Assembly (NCBI RefSeq): GCF_900129265.1
Contig: NZ_FQVG01000003.1
Location: 35,931-99,930 of the forward strand
DNA length: 64,000 bases
DNA from: Caloramator proteoclasticus DSM 10124
Lineage (GTDB): Bacteria > Bacillota > Clostridia > Clostridiales > Caloramatoraceae
Reading direction: 5' to 3'
The translations under genes were made by a program, and so were the position numbers. Positions 27,028 through 37,700 of this stretch are shown here, piece after piece; the stretch's first letter is position 1; each line of letters opens with the position of its first letter. The notes beneath the pieces were generated by a model. The model searched no databases. It saw only the letters and a list, made by a program, of their open reading frames with translations, and was not told where the DNA came from.

Positions 27028-27468
27028 TTAAATTGAATTCAAAATATCCATAACTTCATCTTTTGTTTGGGATCTTCTGAGCTTGTCTACAAAAGTGTCA
27101 TCCATTAACTTTCTTGAAATTCGTGATAAAATCTGTAGGTGTAAATCATTCGCATCTTTTTCAGGAACTCCTAACAAAAATACTAAATCAACCGGTTTAC
27201 CATCTAATGATTCCCATTCAATTTGTTGATTAAGCTTTGCAAAAACCATCATTGATTCTTTGACAGAATCTGTTTTACCATGAGGTATTGCTATACCATT
27301 TCCAACTCCTGTTGTAAATAATTTTTCTCTGTCTAAAACAGTTTGTACATAATCATTAACAGATGTAATTTTGCCTTGAGCAAATGCTAACTCTGCTAAT
27401 TCTTTAATTACCTCCTCCTTTCTATTTGATTTCAAATTCAATACTATTAAATTTTGATCAATCACCAT
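27028..27468 (-). CDS. PTS fructose/mannitol-family IIA component
   Basis: The 146-residue protein has the phosphohistidine block GVGNGIAIPHGKT with His63 and the later FLLGVPEKDANDLHLQILS, both typical of fructose IIA domains. It receives phosphate from HPr. The ATG follows GGTGAG and is 7 bases after the regulator stop, so translation is probably coupled. Confidence 0.94.
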   Translation of the reverse strand: MVIDQNLIVLNLKSNRKEEVIKELAELAFAQGKITSVNDYVQTVLDREKLFTTGVGNGIAIPHGKTDSVKESMMVFAKLNQQIEWESLDGKPVDLVFLLGVPEKDANDLHLQILSRISRKLMDDTFVDKLRRSQTKDEVMDILNSI

Positions 27469-27475
27469 TTAAAAC

Positions 27476-29443
27476 TCACCCTATTATTTGTTTTACTTCT
27501 ATGATTTCCTTTGAAGTTTTAATTTTTTTAATAAAACTTTTATCTTCTATAGCATTGTAAAGATTCTTAAATAGAAATTTTCCTTCTTTTAAATCCTTTT
27601 GTGCTATGCTTATCATTAATATAACATCAACATATTCATTCCCCCATATTATGGGTTCTTTTAAGGTTAGCAACGATATTTTTGATTTTTTTACTAACTC
27701 AGGATTTGCATGTGGTATAGCTACACCATTTCCAATAGATGTATATGTCATTTTTTCTCTTTCTACTAAGTTTTTATAGTATTCTTTATCTACATAGTCT
27801 CTCTTTATAAGTTCATTTGATAAAAACTTTAACACTTCATTTTGTTTTTTAAAATTACAATTTAAAAATATCAAATTTTCATCAATAATCCTCTCTACAA
27901 AAAACTTACTATCTTTTTTGTTTTTCATATAATTAATGTAATACTCTATTTTTTTTATATCAGCTTGAGTTAGAATTGGCTTTACTTGTAGCACTGGCTT
28001 TATACTATATATTGGTATAGTAGAAATTATAAAGTCAATTTCATCCAATTTAAGTTTTTCAAGCTCTAAATATGATACTGTATCGACTATATCAATTTCT
28101 CTAAAACTTTTTTGTATTCTGGCAGCCAATAACTGTGATGTACCTATTCCACTTGAACAAACAACAAATACTTTGAATGGTTTTATATTTCTCTCAACAG
28201 CTGCACCTATATGTAATGCTATATATCCAATTTCTTCTTCTGGAATTTTTACACCTAAATATTTATTAAATACAGTGCTGGCCATCCAAGCTACACCAAA
28301 AAATTCTGAATAATTTTCTTTAATTTCATTTAAAACTGGATTTCTCAAGGCTAAACCATATTTTAATCTGTTTATTGTTGGCCTTAAATGTAGTATAAGT
28401 CCATTTAATAGTTGTTCATCTTTTTCTAAATATGTACCTAATGACCTCTGTGCAATATCAATTATTTCCTTTGCCATCACAACAGACAAATCATCTTCTT
28501 TTATATTGTTTACTAAATTAAACACATCGTCCTTTTTATTTTGTTGCATTTTTGCTCCAAGTATATGTAGGAGAATATATATAACTTCTGATTTTGGGAA
28601 TTTTACGTCAAAGGCCTTTTCTATATTTTTAGTAACCTCTAACGCAACATTAAATTCTTCCTTTTCCTTAATTTCATAAACTATATCTTGTGGTATATCT
28701 ATATCATTACCTTCTTTTAACCTTTTGATAGATATTGCAATGTGAATTATAAGACTTATAAAAGCATCATCTGTAAATCTAACTCCCATTTTTTCTTCTG
28801 AATTTTCTACTATTTTTTCTAACAATTTATAATCTAAATCTACCAACTCTTTTAATTTTTCAATTGTTTTAAAATCTAATCTTGTTGTAATATTGTTAAA
28901 TAAAATTTCTTCTAATTCCTTTTTATCTTTTTCACTTACAATCAAATGTGCTATTGCATTTCTAAAATTTTCTTCATTCCCAATTATTTGAATACCATAA
29001 TTTGTCTTTTTAATGAGTTTAAGATTAAAATTCATTAACCATTTTTGTACATAATCAATATCTTTATGAATTGTAACTTTACTAACATACAGTTCTTGTG
29101 CAAGTTCTGCGATTGTTATATTTGATTTTTTCATTAATAACCTTTTTATAATATAATCTCTTCTGAACTCTGGAGTATATGGTTCTATAAAACCACTTCT
29201 AAATTTATAATTTTGTAGTAACTCTACTCGTTTTTCTTCATCAACTTTTATTCTTATCCCATATCTTGGCTTCTTTTCAAGATAAACTCCGTTATTAAAT
29301 AGAATTTTTTCAACTTCCTTCAAATCATTTCTAACTGTTTTATTTGATACATTTAATTTTTCAGCAATTTCATCAATTGTTATATAAGACTGATTTGTTT
29401 CTAATAAAATTTCTACAATTTTATCTACTCTATCTTGGCTCAT
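27476..29443 (-). CDS. PRD-containing PTS regulator (MtlR/LicR type: HTH, PRD1, PRD2, EIIB, EIIA)
   Basis: The 655-residue regulator starts MSQDRVDKIV at 29443 after AAGGGG; an in-frame extension upstream lacks a ribosome site. Two N-terminal helix-turn-helix units (about 5-60 and 80-145; IDEIAEKLNVSNKTVRNDLK and IAELAQELYVSKVTIHKD) are followed by two PRDs (about 170-390). An EIIB-like domain with VVCSSGIGTSQLLAARI comes next, and a C-terminal EIIA with GNGVAIPHANPE. Such proteins are DNA-binding activators controlled by PTS phosphorylation. It heads the operon with IIA, IIC and IIB and probably regulates its own promoter, where CCGCATTAATGTGG stands upstream. Confidence 0.93.
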   Translation of the reverse strand: MSQDRVDKIVEILLETNQSYITIDEIAEKLNVSNKTVRNDLKEVEKILFNNGVYLEKKPRYGIRIKVDEEKRVELLQNYKFRSGFIEPYTPEFRRDYIIKRLLMKKSNITIAELAQELYVSKVTIHKDIDYVQKWLMNFNLKLIKKTNYGIQIIGNEENFRNAIAHLIVSEKDKKELEEILFNNITTRLDFKTIEKLKELVDLDYKLLEKIVENSEEKMGVRFTDDAFISLIIHIAISIKRLKEGNDIDIPQDIVYEIKEKEEFNVALEVTKNIEKAFDVKFPKSEVIYILLHILGAKMQQNKKDDVFNLVNNIKEDDLSVVMAKEIIDIAQRSLGTYLEKDEQLLNGLILHLRPTINRLKYGLALRNPVLNEIKENYSEFFGVAWMASTVFNKYLGVKIPEEEIGYIALHIGAAVERNIKPFKVFVVCSSGIGTSQLLAARIQKSFREIDIVDTVSYLELEKLKLDEIDFIISTIPIYSIKPVLQVKPILTQADIKKIEYYINYMKNKKDSKFFVERIIDENLIFLNCNFKKQNEVLKFLSNELIKRDYVDKEYYKNLVEREKMTYTSIGNGVAIPHANPELVKKSKISLLTLKEPIIWGNEYVDVILMISIAQKDLKEGKFLFKNLYNAIEDKSFIKKIKTSKEIIEVKQIIG

Positions 29444-29457
29444 ATTTATCCCCTTTT

Positions 29458-29476
29458 TACCACATTGAATATGGTA
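29458..29476. promoter_or_regulatory. Inverted repeat in the leader of the PTS regulator gene
   Basis: TACCA and TGGTA arms enclose CATTGAATA just before the ribosome site of the regulator. The left half TTACCACATT recurs in opposite orientation at 29579-29591, so it may be a second operator half-site. Confidence 0.45.
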
Positions 29477-29520
29477 ATACTTATTCAATTAATTTTATTT
29501 TATTTACATTTCTTAATTAT

Positions 29521-29588
29521 ATTATATTTCTAAAAATATAGTTTTTTCAATACTTGTAGCCTATATTTATATTTCCGCATTAATGTGG
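29521..29588 (-). promoter_or_regulatory. Promoter and near-palindromic operator of the fructose-type PTS operon
   Basis: On the minus strand TTGAAA (29545-29550) and TATAAT (29521-29526) are 18 bases apart, a plausible sigma-A promoter. CCGCATTAATGTGG (29575-29588), palindromic except for one pair, lies just upstream of the -35 box, the expected place for an activator of the MtlR type. Confidence 0.55.
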
Positions 29589-29672
29589 TAAATGTTTAAT
29601 AATTGCAACAACACAATTTTCTTATATAATATTCCTCTTATTTATAAAAGAAAATATTAAATAATAAAAATA

Positions 29673-29695
29673 AGTGATATGGAAGCCATATCACT
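29673..29695 (-). terminator. Terminator of the SbcCD-like operon
   Basis: AGTGATATGG, 3-base loop, CCATATCACT; on the minus strand TATTTTTATTATTT follows. It lies 3 bases after the stop of the SbcC-like gene. Confidence 0.85.
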
Positions 29696-29698
29696 CTA

Positions 29699-32110
29699 CT
29701 ATAAATTAATCAATTTTCCTTCTAATAATTTTGCTGTATCCATACTACAGGTTGTAAAAATCACCTGATGCTTCTTTGCAAATTCCTTTATAAGCTCTGC
29801 TGCCTTTTGTTTTCTCTCTTCATCTAAATCAACTAAACAATCATCTAACACTATAAAAGTTTCATTGTCAAACATATTTTCAATCAGTGCAAACTTAAGT
29901 GCAAGGGCAACAGTATCATACGTTCCTGTTGATAATAGGTCTACTGAAAGATTAGATGCATCATTTCCTATTTCAAACTCCAATGATTCATTAAAGTCCT
30001 TAACCTTATACTTATTGCCTGTTATATATGCTAAATACTTATTAAAGCTATCTACAATTGGATCAAAGGTATTACTATTTATATCATCTAAAGTTTCATC
30101 TATTAACTTCTTTAATTTAATTAAATTTTTTGCCTTCTTTAGATAGTTTTTATAGTTTTCCTCATATATCTTTATCTCTTCCTCAAGATCCTTACTTGAC
30201 TTTTTGTTTTGAAGTTCAATCTCTATCGTATAGTACTGCTGTTGTAGTTTTCCTCTCTCATTAAACAAACTCTGTTCCTTCTCCTTAATATCATTCAAAT
30301 ACTCATTAAACTCCATAACCGAAGTAAACCCTTCAGGAAGTGGTTTTAATTTATCAAGTTCCTTATCTAATAATTTTATTTCTGACATAATATCTACTAA
30401 TCTATTAAATAACTCCTCAGGTGTTTTATACTTATTCTCCCATTCCTTTATAGTTGACTCTATATTTTTTATCTCGGCTAATATTGTGATCTTCTTATTT
30501 TCTAATTCCATCTTCTCTTTTCTTATCTCTGCTATTGACCTTGTTAGAGTAACAACCCCAATTTCAACAAGCTTCTTTTCTAATTCATCCACTGTATCTT
30601 CACCTAAAACAATCTGTATCTCCTTCTTTTTATTCACTATTTCTATACTTAAATAACTTCTCTTTGTTGCAATCTCCCTTGCCTCATCAACATCCTTAAC
30701 CCCAAACTTTTCTAAAATGCCAGTATAATCACTCTTTAACTTTACGTACTCTTCCCTTATCTTTTCTACATCAAAATCTTTAAGTTTTATCTCAAAATCA
30801 AAATCATCTGTTTCAACCTTTGCATATCCCTTTGCAGTTGCCTGAACCGACTCTTCTACTCTGCTTTTTTCCTCTAAATCCTTTGTCAAATATATTGGCT
30901 TTCTATTTTTTATATTTATACTTACTGTAAATTCCCCTAAATTAATTTGATTTTCCAACCTTTCTATATCTCTTCTTATCTTTTCAAGGTTTCTAACATC
31001 CTGTTCTGAAATCTCCTTTAATTCATCAAGCTTCTTCTTTAAATCCTCTACTTGTTCAAGTTTTTCCTTTACCTGCTTTAACTTCTTTTCTATCTCTTCT
31101 TTTTCCTTTGCCTTTATATTTTGTTCCTCTTCCTTTATTAGATTTTTAATATTCTCTTCAATCACCACTAATTCTTTTTTCTTATCATCTAATTTAGTTT
31201 GATACTGTGGCCAATTTTTTTGAACCTCAATTAGCTTATCATATTCAGCTTTTAGCCTATCCTTTTTAGGTTCAATCGCTGCCCTTTTTAATGCATCCTT
31301 TTCAAAGGCCTTTAGCTCATCTAACTCCCTTTTGACAACAGTATATTCCTTTTCTAACTCCTTTAAACTCTTTAATACTTCATCCCTCTCATCCTCTTTC
31401 TTTATTACTTCCTCAAGCTCTAACTTTGCTCTTTCTTTGTTATAGTAGCTTCCTAAAATTAATCCAACATTTTTAACATATGGATTATTTATTCCCCTAT
31501 TATTAAGAGGCATTTCCTTATCCATATCCCAGCTATTTATCAACTCCTTAATCTCATTATCTATATTAGCCTTTAAGTCCTCTATAGATACACCATCAAG
31601 TTCAAGGGTTGATGTACTTACAAATTCAAATATAGAATTTCTTATATCTTTATCCTCGGCAATTTTTTGTATAGATTCTTTAAAATCCCTCTGCCTTTGA
31701 AATGCAAGCTTATTATATGTTGCCTCCCCTTGGGAGAATATTTTAAGTATCTCTTCCTTTATCCTTTTTTCATCTGATATTTTTGTTCCCTTTATTTCTA
31801 AATAAGATGATGGATTTTTATCAGACCACTTTTTACTTATTTTTAAGTCAACCCCATCATTTTCAATCTCTAAAAAAGATTCCGCAAAATCACCATTTGG
31901 ATAAGGAAAAAACAGCTTCTTAAACTCCTTATCCTCCTTACTTCTACTTCCTAATTTCGCATCCTTAAAGATTGTGTTTGAAATTGCCTCGACAATTGTA
32001 CTCTTTCCTGCCTCATTTTTACCATACACTACATTCAACCCATCAGAAAACTCAACCTTCTTATCCCTCAAACCAGCAAACTGTCTACATTCTACCTTCT
32101 TTAGCTTCAT
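29699..32110 (-). CDS. SbcC/YhaN-like SMC-type ATPase
   Basis: The 803-residue protein has an N-terminal ABC/SMC nucleotide-binding half (LNVVYGKNEAGKSTIVEAISN, Walker A in GKNEAGKST). Two long coiled-coil arms (about 220-400 and 480-680) are rich in Glu and Lys. The C-terminal half has the signature STGTYDTVALALKFAL and Walker B TFIVLDDCLVDLDEERKQKA. Such proteins pair with an Mre11/SbcD-type nuclease to process DNA ends. It is shorter than SbcC and YhaN (about 960-1050) and lacks a visible CxxC zinc hook. Its ATG overlaps the stop of the nuclease gene. Confidence 0.9.
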   Translation of the reverse strand: MKLKKVECRQFAGLRDKKVEFSDGLNVVYGKNEAGKSTIVEAISNTIFKDAKLGSRSKEDKEFKKLFFPYPNGDFAESFLEIENDGVDLKISKKWSDKNPSSYLEIKGTKISDEKRIKEEILKIFSQGEATYNKLAFQRQRDFKESIQKIAEDKDIRNSIFEFVSTSTLELDGVSIEDLKANIDNEIKELINSWDMDKEMPLNNRGINNPYVKNVGLILGSYYNKERAKLELEEVIKKEDERDEVLKSLKELEKEYTVVKRELDELKAFEKDALKRAAIEPKKDRLKAEYDKLIEVQKNWPQYQTKLDDKKKELVVIEENIKNLIKEEEQNIKAKEKEEIEKKLKQVKEKLEQVEDLKKKLDELKEISEQDVRNLEKIRRDIERLENQINLGEFTVSINIKNRKPIYLTKDLEEKSRVEESVQATAKGYAKVETDDFDFEIKLKDFDVEKIREEYVKLKSDYTGILEKFGVKDVDEAREIATKRSYLSIEIVNKKKEIQIVLGEDTVDELEKKLVEIGVVTLTRSIAEIRKEKMELENKKITILAEIKNIESTIKEWENKYKTPEELFNRLVDIMSEIKLLDKELDKLKPLPEGFTSVMEFNEYLNDIKEKEQSLFNERGKLQQQYYTIEIELQNKKSSKDLEEEIKIYEENYKNYLKKAKNLIKLKKLIDETLDDINSNTFDPIVDSFNKYLAYITGNKYKVKDFNESLEFEIGNDASNLSVDLLSTGTYDTVALALKFALIENMFDNETFIVLDDCLVDLDEERKQKAAELIKEFAKKHQVIFTTCSMDTAKLLEGKLINL

Positions 32111-33216
32111 TTTTTCACCTCCATTATCTTTTCATAGGCAAGTTCTAAAAGTTCTTTATCATCTATTTTGCTTAAAATTCTATGTGGAAGTGAACCTATT
32201 GAAAACTCTTTATCTATCTGGCTCTTATCAAATTTCTTTCTTATATTATCGCTGTATTCAAAATAGAAGAGCTTCTTTGATAGGTCATCAAAGCACTTTT
32301 TTCTTTCATCACTATAATCATCTTCAATACTTCCTGAAAAAGAAACTCTTACAATCTTAAACTTAGGATTGTCCTCTAAAAGCTTATTTTTATAATCCTC
32401 AAGTTCCTTATATGAGTTAATTATGCATTTATCATCTACAAACCTGTATGTACCTGTTTTAACCTTTGCTGCACTAAAATTCCCTTTGTCCACCACATCA
32501 ACAACCCAGGCATACCCCTCGTGTCTACAATCAAGTCCATCTGGTTCTGGAGTACCTGGGATTAGAAGCTTTTGATTTTTAACCTCATCTACAAAGGGAT
32601 AGTTTATATGCATATGACCTACAACAGCCATATCTACTCCCAAGGAATTTATTTCATCAATACTCATACTGAAATATTCATCCTTCATATCTGGTGAAAT
32701 ACCCTTTATTGAACCGTGGGCAACAAGTATGTTGAAGGCATCCTTGTCAAAATCCCTATGCTCTTTTATCCAGTCAAGCCTATTTTCCTTTGAGTGTTTT
32801 AAATCGCAATATGCAGGATATAGAACAACCTTTTCATCGTTTATTTCAAGTTCATAGGGTTTATACTCATTTAAAAGTATTATATTTGTATCCTTTATGC
32901 TGTTTATAAAGGTTACCCAAAAGTTTGTAACATTGAAAAAGTCGTGATTTCCTGGAAGAATTGCAACATATTCACCGTGGAATTTCTTTAGTATAGATAT
33001 GATTTCATCTATGTATTTTCTATTTGTATCTGCTGCACTTTCAAAAAGGTCCCCTGCAATTAAAAATAGGCTGCAACCTCTTTCATTTGCTATGTTAACC
33101 ATATTCTCTAATGCTCTAAACCTTGCCTCCTGAAGTTCTCTACTTACATTATCAATATAGTTTTTAAACTTCATACCAATATGCAGGTCTGAAGTTGCTA
33201 AAAAACTAAATCCCAT
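32107..33216 (-). CDS. SbcD/YhaO-like metallophosphoesterase (DNA exonuclease)
   Basis: The 369-residue protein has the Mre11-family metal motifs in order: ATSDLHIGMKFKN, IAGDLFESA, LPGNHDFF, LVAHGSIKG and VVGHMHINYP. It is the probable nuclease partner of the overlapping SMC-type ATPase and would act on DNA ends. The ATG follows AAGGGG. It is close to the size of YhaO (about 400). The upstream neighbour, 30 bases away on the same strand, is the DUF1998 part of a helicase gene. Confidence 0.92.
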   Translation of the reverse strand: MGFSFLATSDLHIGMKFKNYIDNVSRELQEARFRALENMVNIANERGCSLFLIAGDLFESAADTNRKYIDEIISILKKFHGEYVAILPGNHDFFNVTNFWVTFINSIKDTNIILLNEYKPYELEINDEKVVLYPAYCDLKHSKENRLDWIKEHRDFDKDAFNILVAHGSIKGISPDMKDEYFSMSIDEINSLGVDMAVVGHMHINYPFVDEVKNQKLLIPGTPEPDGLDCRHEGYAWVVDVVDKGNFSAAKVKTGTYRFVDDKCIINSYKELEDYKNKLLEDNPKFKIVRVSFSGSIEDDYSDERKKCFDDLSKKLFYFEYSDNIRKKFDKSQIDKEFSIGSLPHRILSKIDDKELLELAYEKIMEVKK

Positions 33217-33246
33217 CTAATCATCCCCTTTTACTATAGTTGGTTT

Positions 33247-34728
33247 TTATAATATCATTTTTAGAAAATCTATTACATATTTTCTTTTTAGTTTATCATG
33301 ATGTTTTTGGTTATAATAACCTCTTAGGCAAGAATAACATGAGGAATCTCTATCGTCGCCTCCACAACTACAGTTTTCCATAAGTCTTAAAGTCTCAACT
33401 AAAACTCCTTCAAAAATTTTTTCATCATTAATTCTTCTAACATGTCCAGCACCCCCAGGCGTTTTATCATATAAAACTAATTCAAAATTAGGCCTTGAAG
33501 TCACTTCATTATAAAAATATTGTAAACATCCTGAAATATCGTTTTCCTCTATATTTAAGTAGCTTGAAGTTCCTCTTAAGACTCCATACAATACAGAAAG
33601 AGCAATATCCCATTCTACTAAATCAGGATTTATGAATCTAATCTGAACAACGTCAGTTTCAAATCTATAACCTAATGAAAATCTTTTTAATCTATTACTT
33701 CCATCATTTTTACATGTAAAACCTGTTGAAGTTTTGTGCTTTTCTATTATTGTTTTTGAAAACTTTTTGTCATTCAGTACAGCATAACCACAATATTCAC
33801 AAATATAGAAATTTGATTCATTTAAAACAGCCATCTCATCTCCTTGACTCATTCCTATTTGAAAACTTCCTCTTCCTATTTTAAAATTTTCAAAATTTAT
33901 ATCCTTCCTATATCCAACATAAGCTGTCTCTCCTTTATAGCTTCTTTCAGGTTTTTTAAGACCAGGTTTTCTAATCTTGTCTCCATCAGCTTCAAAACCA
34001 AATTGAGGTACTAAAAATACCTTTTTCATTTTATCTTCTAAAGATTTTCCACATACTTTACAATTTTTAAGTTTTGAAGAATCATCAGAAGTATATACTT
34101 CTATGTTTAAAGTATTACAATCACACATTACATATTCATATTGTTTCCAATTCATATTGGGTATTTTTCGTATATATCTACTTGTTATTAACTTTCCATT
34201 TGCGACTATTTGTGAATCCGGAGCATATTCTGAAATAGCTATAGATAAGTCACGTTGTAGTTGAAGCCCAAGTTTAGTTTTATTTTTTTTATCTACTATA
34301 GACATTTCAACTGTATCAACAGGGAAACCATACTTAGGAAGCACATTTTTTCGTGACAAAAATGATAAAATATCCTCATTTTTATAAACTCTCACTCTTT
34401 CTCTTAAATTATCAACTCTACCATTAGATTCAAGTGCTTTATTTATCGCTTCATTAAGAGTATTAACTTCATATTCATATTCTAATTTTGCCTTTGTTAA
34501 AACACCTTCATTATTCTTTTCATCTCCTAAAAGCCCAACTATCCAACCATAACTTTCTATTTTAAACCTTTTAGCAAGTTCATTAGGTAAAAAAGCCTTT
34601 AAATAATTTTTTAAATCCTGTGGATGAGAGTTTAAATATTCACTAAACACATCATATCCACTTCTTTTATTTTCAAACTCTTCATTCATAGAAGATGCAT
34701 TTGAGAAATATTCAGGATATTTTTCCAA
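33247..34728 (-). CDS. DUF1998/MZB domain protein: C-terminal part of a frameshifted helicase
   Basis: This 493-residue frame begins with a TTG at 34728 that lacks a good ribosome site. It ends in the DUF1998 domain, with LVLYDKTPGGAGHVRRI and the Cys-rich CSCGGDDRDSSCYSCLRGYYNQ that binds metal. The start MEKYPEYFSNASS reads as the natural continuation of the upstream helicase after ALGFFW. One extra A in the run at 34720-34724 would join both into one protein of about 1555 residues, as in DruE-, DrmA/B- and MrfA/YprA-type helicases. It may be translated separately, by slippage, or not at all. Confidence 0.85.
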   Translation of the reverse strand: MEKYPEYFSNASSMNEEFENKRSGYDVFSEYLNSHPQDLKNYLKAFLPNELAKRFKIESYGWIVGLLGDEKNNEGVLTKAKLEYEYEVNTLNEAINKALESNGRVDNLRERVRVYKNEDILSFLSRKNVLPKYGFPVDTVEMSIVDKKNKTKLGLQLQRDLSIAISEYAPDSQIVANGKLITSRYIRKIPNMNWKQYEYVMCDCNTLNIEVYTSDDSSKLKNCKVCGKSLEDKMKKVFLVPQFGFEADGDKIRKPGLKKPERSYKGETAYVGYRKDINFENFKIGRGSFQIGMSQGDEMAVLNESNFYICEYCGYAVLNDKKFSKTIIEKHKTSTGFTCKNDGSNRLKRFSLGYRFETDVVQIRFINPDLVEWDIALSVLYGVLRGTSSYLNIEENDISGCLQYFYNEVTSRPNFELVLYDKTPGGAGHVRRINDEKIFEGVLVETLRLMENCSCGGDDRDSSCYSCLRGYYNQKHHDKLKRKYVIDFLKMIL

Positions 34729-37700
34729 AAGAAACCTAACGCGGATGCATAAAGATGCCTTATAGCTATCTTTTCATTTTCAATTTTAAATTTAGGAGGG
34801 CTTATGGTTCCCTTTATCATTTTCTCTGGAGTAACAAAAAAAGTAAAATCATGTGAGCTTTTATTGCAAAAAGTAATTGCATATGCACAAGAATGCTTAC
34901 TTCTTCCTGCACGTCCTGCTCTTTGTGCATAATTAGATGGTGATGGAGGCATATTCCTCATGAAAACTGTTTCAAGTGTTCCAACATCAACTCCCATCTC
35001 AAAAGTAGTTGAACAACTTAAAACATCAATTTCTTTATTTTTAAATTTTCTTTGATATTCATATGCCATCTCTTTGCTAAGTTGTGCAGTATGTTCAACT
35101 ACTCTAAGCTCTTTTATATCAAGTTGATTATATATATTATAATAATGATTGTTCTTTAGATATTCATTAATATCTATTTCTACAAGTTCTCCATCACATT
35201 TAAAAGAAGGACAAACATTAAAAGCATTGTGAATAGTTATTCTTTTGCATTTTGAACATATGTACCACTTTGAAGGACGGTTTATCAATATCTTTTCACA
35301 ATCTATTTTATATCCACCATCTGAGGATTTAAGGTAAAATGTGCTAAATAATTTCCATAGTCCTTCAAGAAGATGTCTAACTTCATCATCTAACAAATCA
35401 AAACCTGCTTTTTTAAGTACTTTTGAAAGATAATCAAAACGTTTGTTGTATTTTAATGGTACAAAGGAACGTTTAAAATTTTTATTATCATTATCTGATA
35501 ATGTATAACTCCATTCTATACGATTATATGTAAAATATTCTTTATCAAAACTATTTAAGTTGGCTTCATAATAAATAGCACAATCTGTCATCATTCCAAG
35601 TGCAAATACATTACATATAGTTTCAACATCTTTTGCCGAAAGATTATATCTTTTATTTTCTTTAAATTCACCAGATAAACAAATACCTATTAATCCCAAG
35701 CTGTTCAAAGATGTATTACCATTATTATCAACAAGTTCTAAAAGACCTGCTTTCCAAGCTTCTTTCTTTATTAAATCTACATTATTTGATGCAATTTTAT
35801 ATTTTTCAAAATTGCTTATTAATTCATCAATAAAGATATTAAATGTTTTACCTCTTTTTGAATAATTACTATCTTTTAAAGTTTCAATTATAAGTCTTTT
35901 GTACAATATATTTCTATAAGTTTGATCAAGATAACTTGAAAAGAAAGCAGCAGCCTGTCTATTATCTGAAAAAGCAATAAATTGCTTTGCTAAATTTGTC
36001 TTAGTAATGTTTACAATTGTATGATTAAATCCAAACCCTGTATCATCTTCCTCTTCTATTATTTCCTGTTTTATAGAATAAGAAGGAAGTTCTTCAAATA
36101 ATGCCGTACCAATAACACTTGTTACAGCCTCTTGTCCAGTAAAAAACATTCTAAGTACACCTGTTGAATTAGTATTTTCACAATTTGGGCATTTAGTAAG
36201 CCTTTTTGAATCATTTTTTATTTCAATTTTAAAAACTTTAACATAATATTTTGAATCATGTTCACAACAATTTTCTTTTTTAGCACCTATTCTATTTAAT
36301 CTACCACACCTTGAACATAGATTATATTCTTCAAATTCTAGTCCTTCATTTTCTAATGAATGTTCTTCATCATCATTAGAAATACTATCTGAAAGCAAAA
36401 ATACATATTCCATTTCTTCGTTTGCAAAATTTGATTGAACTAAGTAATCATTTTCATCCTTTTTACCAATAATATATATAGAATGACAATAAGAACAAGT
36501 TGCAATTTCAAAAACCCTATATTCTTCTTTACCCTCAAAATGTTTTTCTTTTCTTGTTAAAAATAATTTTGAACTTGGCTTTAAAGTTATAAATACACTA
36601 TCTGTAGCCCTTAAAAACATATGATATCTTGCATCTAATAACCTTTCGAAGTTTTTCTCACATTTAGAAGCAACAGTTATAAAGTTTTGAACATCCTCCT
36701 CACTCCATTTCATATATTGAGCAATATCTGAAACCGTCTTTGGTATATCTAAAAAACTTCTCATAGCCCAATAATTTTTATCGTGTACGACAATATCATA
36801 AAGTAACTCCTCTATTTTTTCATTTCGCTCTATATCAATAGAATTACAAATAAAATCTATGATTTTGTTATCAGATTCTCCATTATTTAAAAGTTTCACC
36901 ACTTCATTATAAAAGTTTGGATTAATCTCTCTATATGAATCTTCAACTTCTATTTTTATTCTCTTTGCTCTTATAATATTATCTTTGTCAAAATTACTAT
37001 CACATAAATTTGACGCAAATTCAGCAACTTCTATATTATCCTTTTCACCTCCAAGTGTTGCACTTGTTAAAATATATCTTATATCATCTTTTTTTAATTT
37101 TGCTTTTAATCTTCTTAAAAGCATAGAAACCTCAATGCCTGTAGAACCTCTATAAACATGAGCTTCATCTAATATAATAAATTTCCAATTATCCGAATAT
37201 TCACCATCAAAAAATACATTATCATCTGGTCTAACCATTAAATATTCAAGCATAGCATAATTAGTTATTAATATATTAGGAGGATTTTTTTTCATCTGTT
37301 CCCTTGAAATTAGCTCATTTTTATAGGGCTTTTTACCATCATTTAATTTTTGATATTCAACAAGTGCATCTTCATATTTTTCCTTTGTTTGTCCTGTATA
37401 ACATCCATAAGTAATATTAGTATCCTTTAATAATTCTCTTAACCTTTCTATTTGATCATTCGCTAATGCGTTCATAGGATATATAATAAGTGCACGAACT
37501 CCAGAACTTAATTGTCCAATTTCTTCTTGACACAACAAATAATTAAGTACTGGTATCAAAAAGCTTTCTGTTTTACCTGAACCTGTACCAGTTGACACAA
37601 CTATATTTTTTTCATTAATGACCTTTAATATAGCTTCTTCTTGATGTTTATATAATGGTCTTGTAAGTGGCATATTAACTTTTTTAAATCCCCTTGATAA

